Shown: positions 1 through 9,179 of the stretch, piece after piece | How positions within the stretch are numbered: position 1 is the first letter of the stretch | Layout of the letters: each line of letters begins with the position of its first letter | From: Ruminococcaceae bacterium UBA5891 | GTDB taxonomy: Bacteria > Bacillota > Clostridia > Oscillospirales > Acutalibacteraceae | DNA length: 64,000 nt | NCBI GenBank assembly: GCA_002431945.1 | Contig: DJET01000048.1 | Location: 1 to 64,000 of the forward strand | Direction: 5' to 3' | Program-made: the position numbers and the translations under genes | The notes under the pieces: model-generated | Seen by the model: only the letters and a program-made list of their open reading frames with translations | Databases searched by the model: none | Told to the model about the DNA's origin: nothing

Positions 1-372
1 GGCTAACCTTTTATAATAAAGCAGCAGATCCTTTCTGTCATAACGGAAGAAAAGCGGCGGTATGGCGGAAACCGCGTCTGCTCCTGCGGCGGCGGCGTGC
101 TTTGTAAGCCTTAACGCCGAGTCGAAATTCATAGCGGCGGTATGGCATATAACCGGCATTTTACCCGCTGTCTCGTCCACTGCGATCTCGCACATCTCCA
201 TTCGTCTTTTTTCTTCCATAAGTATGCCCTCGCCCGTACTGCCGAGGATATAAAACCCGTCTGCGCCGCATTCCGAAAGCCGTCTTATCAGCCTTCTTGC
301 CGCCGTTTCGTTTATACTGCCGTCGCTTTTTACAGGCGTTATAAGCGCGGGCAGCACTCCCGTTATTTTCAT
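1..372 (-). CDS. N-acetylneuraminate lyase / dihydrodipicolinate synthase family protein (3' end outside window)
   Basis: Translating the minus strand from an ATG at 372 gives about 124 residues that run off the window edge, so only the N-terminal part is seen. It opens MKITGVLPALITPVKSDG and contains GSTGEG, the phosphate/carboxylate-binding motif of class I pyruvate-dependent aldolases, followed by HAAAAGADAVSAIPP, which resembles N-acetylneuraminate lyases more than DapA. Such lyases split sialic acid into pyruvate and N-acetylmannosamine in the cytoplasm. A good ribosome-binding site (AAAGGAG) precedes the ATG. It is the last visible gene of the long minus-strand operon that includes nagA and nagB, which fits amino-sugar catabolism. 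A related keto-acid aldolase cannot be excluded without the C-terminal half. Confidence 0.8.
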   Translation of the reverse strand, partial: MKITGVLPALITPVKSDGSINETAARRLIRRLSECGADGFYILGSTGEGILMEEKRRMEMCEIAVDETAGKMPVICHTAAMNFDSALRLTKHAAAAGADAVSAIPPLFFRYDRKDLLLYYKRLA

Positions 373-453
373 TATGAAAACTCCTTTCGCATTTTCTTGT
401 ATTGTAAACTCAAATGAAGGTTGAGAGCCTCTCATCTCTTTTGGTATAATGGG

Positions 454-1476
454 TTATATTGATTTGCCTTCAAAATTTCCGCTTTTATAAATATCGCAAA
501 TAAGTCTTTGAATCTTCAAGGCGTCCCTGCCTGAAATTTCAAGCCTTTCCCTGCCCAATATGCTGTTGTAGAAATTATTGATCTGCATGGCATGCCCGGT
601 TCCCCAATACTCCTTACCCGAAGAATATTTTGCGAGCATTTGCGGGTGATTGCCGCTTCTTTCGGTTTCCCCGTTTGTGTATTTGATCTCGGCTTCATTA
701 TAAGAAAGCCTTGCATTGCCGTTTTCACACAAAAGCATTATTTCTACCTGCTCGTCAATAAGATAGTTATTCGTAGTATAAAAAGAAAGCAATGCGCCGT
801 TTTCATATTTTATCAGGCCCTCGGCAGTATCCTCAACAGCAATACTTTTGTGATTACGGTTATGCAAAGAAGCCTGAACACAGATCGGATCGCTTCCGAT
901 AAACCAGTTTGCCAAATCAAGAGAGTGAATTGCCTGATTTATTACAACGCCGCCGCCCTCCTTATCCCATGTGCCCTTCCAGTCGGAATCGGCATAGTAA
1001 TTGTCCTGACGGCACCACGTAAGAATTACGCGCGCGCATTTTACCCTTCCCAGCCTTCCGTTATCGATCCGTTGCTTAACAAAAACCGACGGCGTATTAT
1101 ATCTGCACTGAAAAACCACGCTGTATTTAATATTCAGGCTTTCTGCCGATTGAACGGTCGCCTCGGCCTCTTTATAGCCGATACTCATAGGCTTTTCGGA
1201 AATCACGTTTACGCCGTTATTTATAAAATACCGTGCTGCCGGTATATGTAAGTAATGGGGTAAGCATAAATGAACCGCGTCTAATTTCTCGTTTAACAGC
1301 ATATCCCTGTAATCACAGTAAGCCCTGCAGCCGTACAGCGACGCTTTTGCCTCTGCTCTGTCCTTTTTAATATCGCATACGGCAACAATTTCGGATTGAG
1401 GAAGCGCCGCCGCAGAATCTAAATGCATACAAGAAATAGAACCGCATCCTATTACGGCAACCTTTAATTCAGACAT
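454..1476 (-). CDS. Gfo/Idh/MocA family oxidoreductase (copy 1)
   Basis: This 340-aa cytoplasmic protein begins with a Rossmann NAD(P)-binding fold (VIGCGSISCMH, then acidic VCDIKKD at the end of strand 2). It has the family EKP motif near residue 95, whose lysine is usually catalytic, and a GGGVVINQAIHSLDL motif near residue 175 with the conserved histidine. Family members oxidise or reduce sugar hydroxyls; some (GH109) use NAD to cleave glycosides by a redox mechanism. It is one of three paralogues in this operon and lies between nagA and the sialate-lyase-like gene, so a sugar substrate is likely, but the exact one cannot be read from the sequence. Confidence 0.9.
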   Translation of the reverse strand: MSELKVAVIGCGSISCMHLDSAAALPQSEIVAVCDIKKDRAEAKASLYGCRAYCDYRDMLLNEKLDAVHLCLPHYLHIPAARYFINNGVNVISEKPMSIGYKEAEATVQSAESLNIKYSVVFQCRYNTPSVFVKQRIDNGRLGRVKCARVILTWCRQDNYYADSDWKGTWDKEGGGVVINQAIHSLDLANWFIGSDPICVQASLHNRNHKSIAVEDTAEGLIKYENGALLSFYTTNNYLIDEQVEIMLLCENGNARLSYNEAEIKYTNGETERSGNHPQMLAKYSSGKEYWGTGHAMQINNFYNSILGRERLEISGRDALKIQRLICDIYKSGNFEGKSI

Positions 1477-1525
1477 ACATATCCCTGCCTTTTGAATAAC
1501 CGTTTATAATATATCCCCGCTGTCA

Positions 1526-2704
1526 TTAACACAAATCGGCGTTTGAGTATACCTGCTTGCCGGAAACCATAACAGTCACCACATTGAAATTTTTATCCAG
1601 TATTGTTATATCGGCGTCATATCCGTGCCGCAGACTTCCCTTACTGCTGAAATTCATTATTTCCGCAGGCGTTTGCGTCATCATTCGCACTGCGTCTGCC
1701 ACGCTCACCCCTGCCGACTGTACCATATTACGAACCAATCTGTTGCAAAGAGCAACGCTTCCTGCAAAGGCAGAGCGGTCTAAAAGCTTTGCCACGCCGT
1801 CCTCTACAAGAACCTCCAATCCGTTTTTCAAGCCGCCGAGTATACTTTTTCCCTCAGGCATACCCGCAGCGCGCATTGAGTCTGTTATCAAGGCAACCTT
1901 TGCGGGGCCCTTAATCTTCACAATAAGCTTTAACAGCTCCGGCGGGAGATGCGCGCCGTCCGCAATAATTTCAACGCTTACGTCGTCATCTAAATAAGCC
2001 GCTTCTACAATACCCGCATAGCGATATCCGTTTTTCCTGTGTACGCTGCTCATACCTGAATATAAATGAGTAATATGGGAAAATCCATCGCCGAAGGCCT
2101 TTAACGCACACGTGCACTCCGCGTCGCTGTGGCCTATACTGGCAAGTATATTCTTTTCCTTCATATACGCTGCAAATTTTTCCGCACCCTCCAATTCGGG
2201 CGCCGCGCTCCAGCGTATTACGGAATCTGTACCGTCTAAAATACCTTTGTACTCCTTTTCATTGAACGGGCGAACATATTTTTCATCCTGAGCGCCCCTC
2301 TGCGAAAGAGCAAAATACGGTCCTTCAAAGTGTAATCCGGGCATATTTATGATAGTATCATATTCCTTTTTTACTTTTTCAAAGGTTTTTATTGCCTTAC
2401 GCATATTTTCGGTATCACTGGAGGTAACGGTAGGTACAACGGTAGTCGCCCCTCCGCTTGCCTGCATTTTTGCCGCGCCCAAAAAGGCTTCGGGCGTATT
2501 GTCAAGATAATCATATCCTCCGGCTCCGTGCGTATGTATATCAATAAATCCGGGGCAAACATAACAGTTTTTCGCGTCTATTATGCAATCGGCCTTTTCA
2601 TCGGCAGCTGCGGAGGTTGTGATTTTCCCGTCGCGGAAAACCAAATCGCCGTATTTGCACTGTGAATCGGAAACCAAAATACCGTTAATAATTCTTGTCA
2701 GCAT
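1526..2704 (-). CDS. nagA: N-acetylglucosamine-6-phosphate deacetylase
   Basis: The 392-aa protein matches the usual NagA length. It has the amidohydrolase metal motif GFIDIHTHGAGGYD near residue 55, the HFEGPY motif near residue 125 with the metal-binding glutamate, IGHSDAEC and THLYSGMS with further histidines, and LITDSMRAAG with the catalytic aspartate. It removes the acetyl group from GlcNAc-6-phosphate to give glucosamine-6-phosphate and acetate in the cytoplasm, feeding the NagB gene further upstream in the same operon. Its start codon touches the stop of the oxidoreductase at 2704, which suggests translational coupling. Confidence 0.95.
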   Translation of the reverse strand: MLTRIINGILVSDSQCKYGDLVFRDGKITTSAAADEKADCIIDAKNCYVCPGFIDIHTHGAGGYDYLDNTPEAFLGAAKMQASGGATTVVPTVTSSDTENMRKAIKTFEKVKKEYDTIINMPGLHFEGPYFALSQRGAQDEKYVRPFNEKEYKGILDGTDSVIRWSAAPELEGAEKFAAYMKEKNILASIGHSDAECTCALKAFGDGFSHITHLYSGMSSVHRKNGYRYAGIVEAAYLDDDVSVEIIADGAHLPPELLKLIVKIKGPAKVALITDSMRAAGMPEGKSILGGLKNGLEVLVEDGVAKLLDRSAFAGSVALCNRLVRNMVQSAGVSVADAVRMMTQTPAEIMNFSSKGSLRHGYDADITILDKNFNVVTVMVSGKQVYSNADLC

Positions 2705-3690
2705 TAGCCATCATTCCTATCGGCTGATTTTTGAATCAGCAATGTCTGCTCCGCCGAGCGCAGGGTTTCGGTTGTAACGGTACGTTCGGCGGGATTCATT
2801 ATCTCGTCTACTATATCGTCCAAATAAATTCTGTCGGGCTGCTTACCTTTAACAATAACAGGCTCGCTGCCGAGTTTATATAAGGAAACGCCTTCGCTTG
2901 CGGCATTAAATGTGATCATACCCTTTTCTCCGCTGATTGCAAAATTCCAATATAAGGGTATATTGTATCCGTGATTATCCGGCGTTGCATAAGAAACATC
3001 TGCAATTACGCCCGCGCCGTTACTCATTTTCAGCATAAACTGTGCGCTGTCGCGGAAATGCCTGCATTGCTTTGCATAGAAATTCCAGCAGCGGGCGCCG
3101 ATAACCGTATCTAAATCACTGCCCGTAAAGCGGCGTACCAAATCAACGCCGTGTATGGCAATATCGTTTATAACGCCGCCGTGCTTACCTTTTTCAAAAT
3201 ACCAATCGGGACGAACGCCGTACATCAACGGATGATACCCCTGAAAGCATATGTTATTGATTTTGCCTATTTCGCCGCTGTCTGTCAGCTCCTTTGCGGC
3301 AACAACATTTTTGTTATCCCTTAAATCCAGCATCATTCCAACGGTGAGCGATTTTTTCTCAGCCAATTCCCTTATTTTCGCAAGCTCGTCTAACCTAGTG
3401 CATAAGGGCTTATCGGCTATTACGTGTTTGCCGGCCTCAAGCGCCTCAATGCATAGTCTGCCCCTATCGGCATAAAATGTTCCCACGGCTACCGCGTCAA
3501 CCTCTGCCAATAAAGATTTATAGTCGGTATGTGTAACAGCCACATTGTTTTTCTCGGCCTCTGCCATTCCTTCGGGAGAATCCTCAAACACACCCGCAAC
3601 GTCTAAATATTCATTTTGCCGAGCCAAATTATACAAACCGAAGATATGGCCGTGCCTTAGCCCTGCAAATCCTATACGAATTTTTTTCAT
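2704..3690 (-). CDS. Gfo/Idh/MocA family oxidoreductase (copy 2)
   Basis: A 328-aa Gfo/Idh/MocA-type protein. The nucleotide-binding loop is atypical (GFAGLRHGHIFGL), and the usual EKP is DKP (VIADKPLCTR, near residue 93). GGVINDIAIHGVDLVRR near residue 170 supplies the conserved histidine. It differs clearly from the two neighbouring paralogues, so the three probably act on different sugars or at different steps. Only 4 bp separate it from copy 3 and it overlaps nagA by one base, so it is translated as part of the polycistronic unit. Substrate unknown. Confidence 0.88.
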   Translation of the reverse strand: MKKIRIGFAGLRHGHIFGLYNLARQNEYLDVAGVFEDSPEGMAEAEKNNVAVTHTDYKSLLAEVDAVAVGTFYADRGRLCIEALEAGKHVIADKPLCTRLDELAKIRELAEKKSLTVGMMLDLRDNKNVVAAKELTDSGEIGKINNICFQGYHPLMYGVRPDWYFEKGKHGGVINDIAIHGVDLVRRFTGSDLDTVIGARCWNFYAKQCRHFRDSAQFMLKMSNGAGVIADVSYATPDNHGYNIPLYWNFAISGEKGMITFNAASEGVSLYKLGSEPVIVKGKQPDRIYLDDIVDEIMNPAERTVTTETLRSAEQTLLIQKSADRNDG

Positions 3691-3694
3691 AACC

Positions 3695-4801
3695 TTACCC
3701 TTTTTTTGAAGCTTTAATTTTTTCGTTTAATAATTCCGAAAACCTTGCCGGATCAAGAGGTAACGTAACCTTTTGCTCGGTCCATGCAGACACATAAATT
3801 GCATTTGCCAATTCAACCTCGTGTATTCCGTCGGCTCCCGGAGCTATCAATGGCTCGCCGAACAGTATTGCATTAACAAAGTTTTGCGTTATATTTTGGT
3901 GCTTCATTTGTCCCTTCAACGGGGGTACCGTACACTCCCAAAATTCAGGCTTATCCATTACATCTTTATTATTCCTGTTATATTCGCGTTCGGACTGAAC
4001 GTTTCTGAAAAACCTGATTTGTCCGCCTTCAAGAACAAGCTTACCCATATCGGCAGATATTTCAAGCCTGTTTGTTCCGGGGGTTTCGCCCGTTGACGCA
4101 ATATAAACGCAGGAAAACGTAGGATATTTCAATATTGCGGTAGCTTCGTCATCAACCTCAATGTCATAATATTTACCGAATTCGGCAGTTGCCGTAACGC
4201 TTTCCGGAAGACCGAAAATCCATTGAATCAAATCTAAATTATGGGGACTTTGGTTAACCAAAACCCCTCCTCCCTCGCCCTTCCAGGAAGAGCGCCATGC
4301 CGAAGAATTATGATAAGCCTGCGGGCGGTACCAATCGGTTGCTATCCAATTTACCCGCTTAATGCCGCCCAACTCTCCGCTTTGAACAAGCTTTTTGATC
4401 TTGCGGAAGTAGGGATCGGTCCTGACGCAGAACATTGATGAAAACACCTTGCCGCTCTCTTCGGCGGCTTTATTCATTTCAGCAACATTTTCTGCGTAAA
4501 TTCCTACCGGCTTTTCCACAATTACATGCATATTATGCCTTAAGGCGTATGTAGCTATGATCGGATGCAAATAATGAGGAACCGCTATTATAACGGCGTC
4601 TGCTTCACCTGACCCGATCAGATCCTCATAATTCAGATAGCCCTTTATTTCGGGGTGATTTTTACAAAACGTATTTACCTTGTTTTGTTCTATATCACAA
4701 ACGCAAGTCAATTCGGCGTTTTTAATTTCACCGTTAAGCAAATAATTGGCATGCCCCGTACCCATACTTCCTATTCCTATTACGCCTATTCTTACAACCA
4801 T
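3695..4801 (-). CDS. Gfo/Idh/MocA family oxidoreductase (copy 3)
   Basis: A 368-aa NAD(P)-dependent oxidoreductase-like protein. It shows GVIGIGSMGTGHANYL as nucleotide-binding loop, VCDIEQNK after strand 2, the VEKPVG motif near residue 97, and GGGVLVNQSPHNLDLIQW near residue 180 with the expected histidine. It resembles copy 1 more than copy 2 in these motifs. It sits directly downstream of nagB. A role in converting a modified or oxidised sugar, or in redox-assisted glycoside cleavage, is an inference from the family and context. Confidence 0.9.
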   Translation of the reverse strand: MVVRIGVIGIGSMGTGHANYLLNGEIKNAELTCVCDIEQNKVNTFCKNHPEIKGYLNYEDLIGSGEADAVIIAVPHYLHPIIATYALRHNMHVIVEKPVGIYAENVAEMNKAAEESGKVFSSMFCVRTDPYFRKIKKLVQSGELGGIKRVNWIATDWYRPQAYHNSSAWRSSWKGEGGGVLVNQSPHNLDLIQWIFGLPESVTATAEFGKYYDIEVDDEATAILKYPTFSCVYIASTGETPGTNRLEISADMGKLVLEGGQIRFFRNVQSEREYNRNNKDVMDKPEFWECTVPPLKGQMKHQNITQNFVNAILFGEPLIAPGADGIHEVELANAIYVSAWTEQKVTLPLDPARFSELLNEKIKASKKG

Positions 4802-4835
4802 TAAAAACCTCTCCTAACCTTTAATTACGCAGTAA

Positions 4836-5603
4836 TTATTTATTGTTTAACAAAGAACTGCTGTCATTATCACAGTATAAAACCGAATTTTTCTTTGTTC
4901 TTAAAATGCCGGCGGGGCATTTTTCCGAAATATTTGAATATAAGGTTTCATAAACCGCCTTTGCCTTTGTCGGTCCGGGCACCACGCAAAAGCGGTATTT
5001 GGCAGCCATCATAACCGGTATTGTTAAGGTCATTGCGTACTTCGGTACATCATCTATGCTTGCAAAGCAGCCGTCATTTACCTGCTGCATACGGCACACC
5101 GCGTCCAGATCCACCACCTTGACCGCAGCCTTATCGTTAAAATCCGCAACATGAGGGTCATTAAACGCTATATGTCCGTTTTCGCCTATGCCCATACAAA
5201 CTATATCGCAGGGATTATTGTAAAGCAGCTTTGAATAGCGCCTGCATTCAGCTTCGCTGTCAATTACATCTGCGTTCAGGCAGTTAACCGACTTAAACGG
5301 TTTAATATCAAATATATGTGCCCTTAAATAGTTGCTGAAGCACTGCGGCGCGTCGCTTTTTAAGCCCACATACTCATCCATATGAAATGCATTTATGCGT
5401 TTCCAATCTATCCCTTTTTCGTCGCACAGGTATTTTAACATTTCATTCTGAGAAGGCGCCGCTGCAAATATCATATTTACAACGGGCTGCTTTTCAAGCA
5501 GCGCTTTAATACATTCAGCAATATCGGAAGCAGCAGCACGGCCCATATCGTCTCTGCTTTCATATTTTTTTATTTCCAAGTCATCTATTTTGAAACTATA
5601 CAT
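4836..5603 (-). CDS. nagB: Glucosamine-6-phosphate deaminase
   Basis: The 255-aa protein has the NagB signature blocks: INAFHMDEYVGL near residue 90 with the catalytic aspartate, and GIGENGHIAFNDP near residue 138 with the acid/base histidine region. It converts glucosamine-6-phosphate to fructose-6-phosphate and ammonia in the cytoplasm, the step after NagA. The canonical APSQNEML sugar-phosphate loop near residue 49 reads AAAPSQ rather than the usual ATGSTP-like form, a small departure that might affect substrate preference. It lies between the DUF4091/GH123-like gene and the oxidoreductases in the operon. Confidence 0.9.
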   Translation of the reverse strand: MYSFKIDDLEIKKYESRDDMGRAAASDIAECIKALLEKQPVVNMIFAAAPSQNEMLKYLCDEKGIDWKRINAFHMDEYVGLKSDAPQCFSNYLRAHIFDIKPFKSVNCLNADVIDSEAECRRYSKLLYNNPCDIVCMGIGENGHIAFNDPHVADFNDKAAVKVVDLDAVCRMQQVNDGCFASIDDVPKYAMTLTIPVMMAAKYRFCVVPGPTKAKAVYETLYSNISEKCPAGILRTKKNSVLYCDNDSSSLLNNK

Positions 5604-5659
5604 AGAAAAATCCTCTTAATTTCATAATTTGATTTATACAATAAAGCGCTTCCGACAGG

Positions 5660-7315
5660 CTATATCACCACGCTCAGCCTTTCGTTGATACGCTTACGCA
5701 TATTAATTAAAACCTGCGGATCGTCAACACATATATTGCAGGTGATTTCCCTGCCGTACTCCTCCTCCAAAAGCTTTACAACGGCGTCGTGGCCTATTTT
5801 GCTCTCAAGCAGCTTTGCGGCGCGCAGATCCTGCAGCGCTTCGGCAAATACGGTCATTCTCAGCGAATGCTCCGGTCCGTAGCTTTCGGGGTAAACGGAA
5901 AATGCGTCTCCGGCAGGAAAGGCTCCGTCCGCGTCGTTTTCACAAAACGGATTTATAAGTCTTTTTGAAAGCTGAGAATAATAAAAGTTATATCCCCAAT
6001 GCAAAAACAGCTTTACGCCGAATTTGAAAATCTGAAATCCGATAAATCGGTTTCTGCAAGACGGCATACTGATCAAACGGTTACTCACGCCGAGAACGTC
6101 GCCGCTGCAATAATAAACGCCGCATTGCTTAACGCCCCGCTCAACAAAGCTTTTCATAGCGCTGATAGATACGATCGGGAATTCGGTTATTCCCTTTTCA
6201 TAGTATTCGTAATGGGAAAGAGCGTCGATAATAGGTCTGCCTTCTATTAAGGGTTCTATAATTTTCTTTGCCGCAAGATAACCCTCAAGCTGTTCATCAT
6301 TCGGTTCATCGGAAATATGGAAAAAGGTTTTTTCAAAAACGCCCTCCTCCTTTAAAACGCTTAAAAGACAGGGAATCATTTTTTTCAAAAACAGCTTGTA
6401 TGAATCGTCTGTTGCGGCAACCTTCCAGCCGAACATTGTTTGTTTTTTGCCGTTAACCGTGTTTTCTATATGCGGAGCGTATTTTGCGCCCCACTGCGAG
6501 AACATATGGCACATTTCAAAATATTCTATGCCGCACGACAGGCACATTCTTATCCAACGGCGCAGCTTTTCAAAGCCGAATGTGTATCCGCCGTTTTCGC
6601 AGTATACGTCTATAAGCTGAAAGCTTACGGGACGCCTGCCGCCTATATTCGTATCAAGCGGCAAATTAAACAACGGAGTCAGGATCATATTGATGCCGTA
6701 GTCCACAGCGGTTTTAATGTATTTTTCAATCATAGACCAAAGCTCTTCGCTGTCATCCTCAAAGCCGTAATAGCCCTTAATGCAATCGGCATAAAGCCAT
6801 TGAGTGCAAAGCAGCTCCTGATGCGGCAGAACCGCATTCATAACATTTACTTCCATTACAGACGTAAGTACCGTCGGATCCGGTAAGGCTTTACTGCCGT
6901 TATCTTTAAATTCCTTAAATTTCACCTTTATTTTGTGTTTACCCGCAGGCACTGCCAGATCGGATTCGATCCATAAAGACTTGTAATAAATATTTGCCGT
7001 TAAAATACCGCTTTTATTGGGAATCAGTCTGTCAGGCAGAACCGCCGCCTCGTGACAAATGTAATTTGCGTCGTTCATTCCCTCAGGCGAGGTTGTAAGC
7101 TGCACAGCCATATTCCCCACGTCGTAAATTTTTAAATGCTCGGTTATATCCGATTCTATTGTAAAGCTGTACTTTTCGGTATAGCTTGCCTTATAGGCTA
7201 TCTGAAAGGTAAAGCGCTCGCCGCCCAATACTTCAATTTCTCCGATAGGCACTGCGCTGCATTCACTCTTCGGCAATACCTTTTCAAGGGAAGATAACTG
7301 AATTATTTCCAACAT
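5660..7315 (-). CDS. DUF4091 / GH123-like glycoside hydrolase
   Basis: A 551-aa protein without signal peptide, so probably cytoplasmic. The N-terminal 170 residues look like a beta-sandwich; the rest looks like a TIM barrel of the DUF4091/GH123 type. FFHISDEPNDEQ near residue 335 provides adjacent Asp-Glu residues matching the catalytic pair of GH123 beta-N-acetylgalactosaminidases, which use substrate-assisted catalysis. The tail includes a typical DUF4091 segment (ESYGPEHSLRM, EALQDLRAAKLLE). With nagA and nagB downstream, release of an N-acetylhexosamine from imported oligosaccharides is a reasonable inference; specificity is not visible. Confidence 0.75.
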   Translation of the reverse strand: MLEIIQLSSLEKVLPKSECSAVPIGEIEVLGGERFTFQIAYKASYTEKYSFTIESDITEHLKIYDVGNMAVQLTTSPEGMNDANYICHEAAVLPDRLIPNKSGILTANIYYKSLWIESDLAVPAGKHKIKVKFKEFKDNGSKALPDPTVLTSVMEVNVMNAVLPHQELLCTQWLYADCIKGYYGFEDDSEELWSMIEKYIKTAVDYGINMILTPLFNLPLDTNIGGRRPVSFQLIDVYCENGGYTFGFEKLRRWIRMCLSCGIEYFEMCHMFSQWGAKYAPHIENTVNGKKQTMFGWKVAATDDSYKLFLKKMIPCLLSVLKEEGVFEKTFFHISDEPNDEQLEGYLAAKKIIEPLIEGRPIIDALSHYEYYEKGITEFPIVSISAMKSFVERGVKQCGVYYCSGDVLGVSNRLISMPSCRNRFIGFQIFKFGVKLFLHWGYNFYYSQLSKRLINPFCENDADGAFPAGDAFSVYPESYGPEHSLRMTVFAEALQDLRAAKLLESKIGHDAVVKLLEEEYGREITCNICVDDPQVLINMRKRINERLSVVI

Positions 7316-7327
7316 AAAATATTTCCC

Positions 7328-8266
7328 CTATCCTACAATTCCTACGCGGTCAATACTTTTAATAAACTGCTTTTGCAAAACGGCATACAATATAAGCACC
7401 GGCAATATAAAAATCAAGCATGCCGCCATGGTAAGACCGCGGTTATCATCTAATCCCCCGCTTGCAGCCGATGTATTAAGAAGCGACAATTGAACCGACA
7501 ACGGGTAGTTATCTTCAAAATACAGCACCGAATAATAATACTCGTTCCAATGCCACACAACCGAAAATATAAACACTGTCAGTATGGCAACCTTGCTTGA
7601 CGGAAGTATAACCCGTAAAAAGGTTTGCAGCGGTCCTGCGCCGTCAATTGCGGCGGCTTCTTCAAATTCCTTCGGCAGCCCCTTAAAAAACTGGCGGTAA
7701 ATAAATATAAACAAGCCCGAATTCAGCCCTACCCCAAAAACAGAAGGCAGATAAAATACCAAACCGCTGTCAAGCAGATTGGGCTTAAGCATTTTACCGG
7801 TAAGCTTTCCGATAAGGCCTAAAATACCGAATATATCAAACCTTGCATAGTTTAAATACATAGGAACCGCTATCATCTGAGCGGGAACGGCAATGGTCAG
7901 AAGCACCATCGCAAACAGCAGCTTTTTACCGAAAAAATTATATCTTGCCAGGCCGTAAGCCGCTATTGCGCAGGAAAGCACCTCCAATATGCCGCTTATC
8001 AGCTGAATGGAAACCGTGTTGAAGACCGATTTGCCGTATTGCAATACCTTAGCCGCGTCTTTAATATGCTGTAATGTATAATTTTTAGAAAGCCAAACAA
8101 CGCCGGGATCGGTTAAGTCGACCGTATCGCGAAAGGCATATGTAAAAATATAAAACAGCTGAAACATTACAATATAGCTTACGGTAATAAGAAAGAAATA
8201 ACGGAAAACATTTGCAGATAAAGCCGCAAGCTTTTTTCTTTTTTTAATTCGGGATAAATTATCCAT
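7328..8266 (-). CDS. Carbohydrate ABC transporter permease, MalG type (pair 2)
   Basis: A membrane permease of about 312 residues with six predicted helices. The EAA loop reads EFEEAAAIDGAGPLQTFLRVILP near residue 205 and contacts the ATPase. I place the start at the ATG at 8266 (MDNLSRIKKRKK), because a clear AGGAAGGAAT ribosome-binding site lies just upstream; a longer reading frame from 8323 would overlap the previous gene by about 46 bp. It forms the second permease pair with the gene at 8277-9179. No ATPase gene is in the window, so a shared MsmX/MsiK-type ATPase encoded elsewhere is presumed. Confidence 0.9.
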   Translation of the reverse strand: MDNLSRIKKRKKLAALSANVFRYFFLITVSYIVMFQLFYIFTYAFRDTVDLTDPGVVWLSKNYTLQHIKDAAKVLQYGKSVFNTVSIQLISGILEVLSCAIAAYGLARYNFFGKKLLFAMVLLTIAVPAQMIAVPMYLNYARFDIFGILGLIGKLTGKMLKPNLLDSGLVFYLPSVFGVGLNSGLFIFIYRQFFKGLPKEFEEAAAIDGAGPLQTFLRVILPSSKVAILTVFIFSVVWHWNEYYYSVLYFEDNYPLSVQLSLLNTSAASGGLDDNRGLTMAACLIFILPVLILYAVLQKQFIKSIDRVGIVG

Positions 8267-8276
8267 TATTCCTTCC

Positions 8277-9179
8277 TCACTCCCATTTCTTAAATATCTT
8301 TTTATTGATAAGCAGCAGCACAATGCCGAAAAGTATACCTATACCGGCAAAAAACAGCCACATCATAGCGGAGCTTTGTCCGTAATTCTGATCATCGGTC
8401 AAAACCGTATATGCCTGCTTCATAACCTTGTTGGATTCGCCCATACAAAAGTCAATGGCCGTAAAGCAGAGAACCAGATTTATTGTTGTACTCATCATCG
8501 GTGTGGTTATATACCAAAATTCTTCCCATTTAGTTGCGCCCTCCACCTTTGAAACCTCATACAGCTGCTCCGGAATAGACTGAAGACCGGAAATAAACAG
8601 CACGATCTGAATACCGCTGTTCCAAACAAGGTTGAAAATATCTTCAACATATCCGAAAATAATGTTGCCGATATTTTGCGGAATTCCAAGGTCGTTAAAT
8701 ACCTCATTAAAATCTATAAGACCGCTTAAATAAATGCTGCTGCTTTCCGCGCCGCGCATAGCCTCCATAACAGGATCGCCCTTAATGTACTGCATAACAA
8801 CGCCGGTTGTAATAATAACGGGAACAAAAAATATCGAACGGAAAAAGGCTCTCCCCCTGAATTTTCCGTTAAGCACAACGGCAACAATATAACTTAGTAT
8901 AAATATTATCGGGATCTGATAAAGGAATGCGGTTACGGAATCTCCTATATTGTCTACATACATTGCGGATTCAAACAATATATATCGGTATTCCTCAAGT
9001 CCGAGAAATTCCATTTTCAAACCTGTTTCGGTCATACTCACCCTTGAAAACGAAAACAGAAACGATTGAAGCAAGGGCTTTGCAAAGAATAGTAAAAAAC
9101 CGATTATCCACGGAACCATAAACAAAAAACCGTATATTTTCTTTTTTTGTTCATAGCTTGTTTTATATAGCTTTTTCAT
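8277..9179 (-). CDS. Sugar ABC transporter permease, MalF type (pair 2)
   Basis: A 300-aa inner-membrane permease with about six hydrophobic helices, starting MKKLYKTSYEQKKKIYGF and leading into a first helix (FMVPWIIGFLLFF). The EAA-like loop reads LYEVSKVEGATKWEEFWYIT, typical of the MalF/UgpA side of sugar transporters. Its ATG overlaps the stop of the DUF5696 gene by 4 bp, indicating coupling. Partner permease follows directly. The two binding proteins in the locus (25680 and 15389) are both candidates to deliver substrate to it. Confidence 0.9.
   Translation of the reverse strand: MKKLYKTSYEQKKKIYGFLFMVPWIIGFLLFFAKPLLQSFLFSFSRVSMTETGLKMEFLGLEEYRYILFESAMYVDNIGDSVTAFLYQIPIIFILSYIVAVVLNGKFRGRAFFRSIFFVPVIITTGVVMQYIKGDPVMEAMRGAESSSIYLSGLIDFNEVFNDLGIPQNIGNIIFGYVEDIFNLVWNSGIQIVLFISGLQSIPEQLYEVSKVEGATKWEEFWYITTPMMSTTINLVLCFTAIDFCMGESNKVMKQAYTVLTDDQNYGQSSAMMWLFFAGIGILFGIVLLLINKKIFKKWE

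Noticed and set aside
62..417. Two plus-strand open frames at the left edge
   Set aside because: The minus strand of the same stretch encodes a clear lyase-family protein with a ribosome-binding site, so these are shadow frames.
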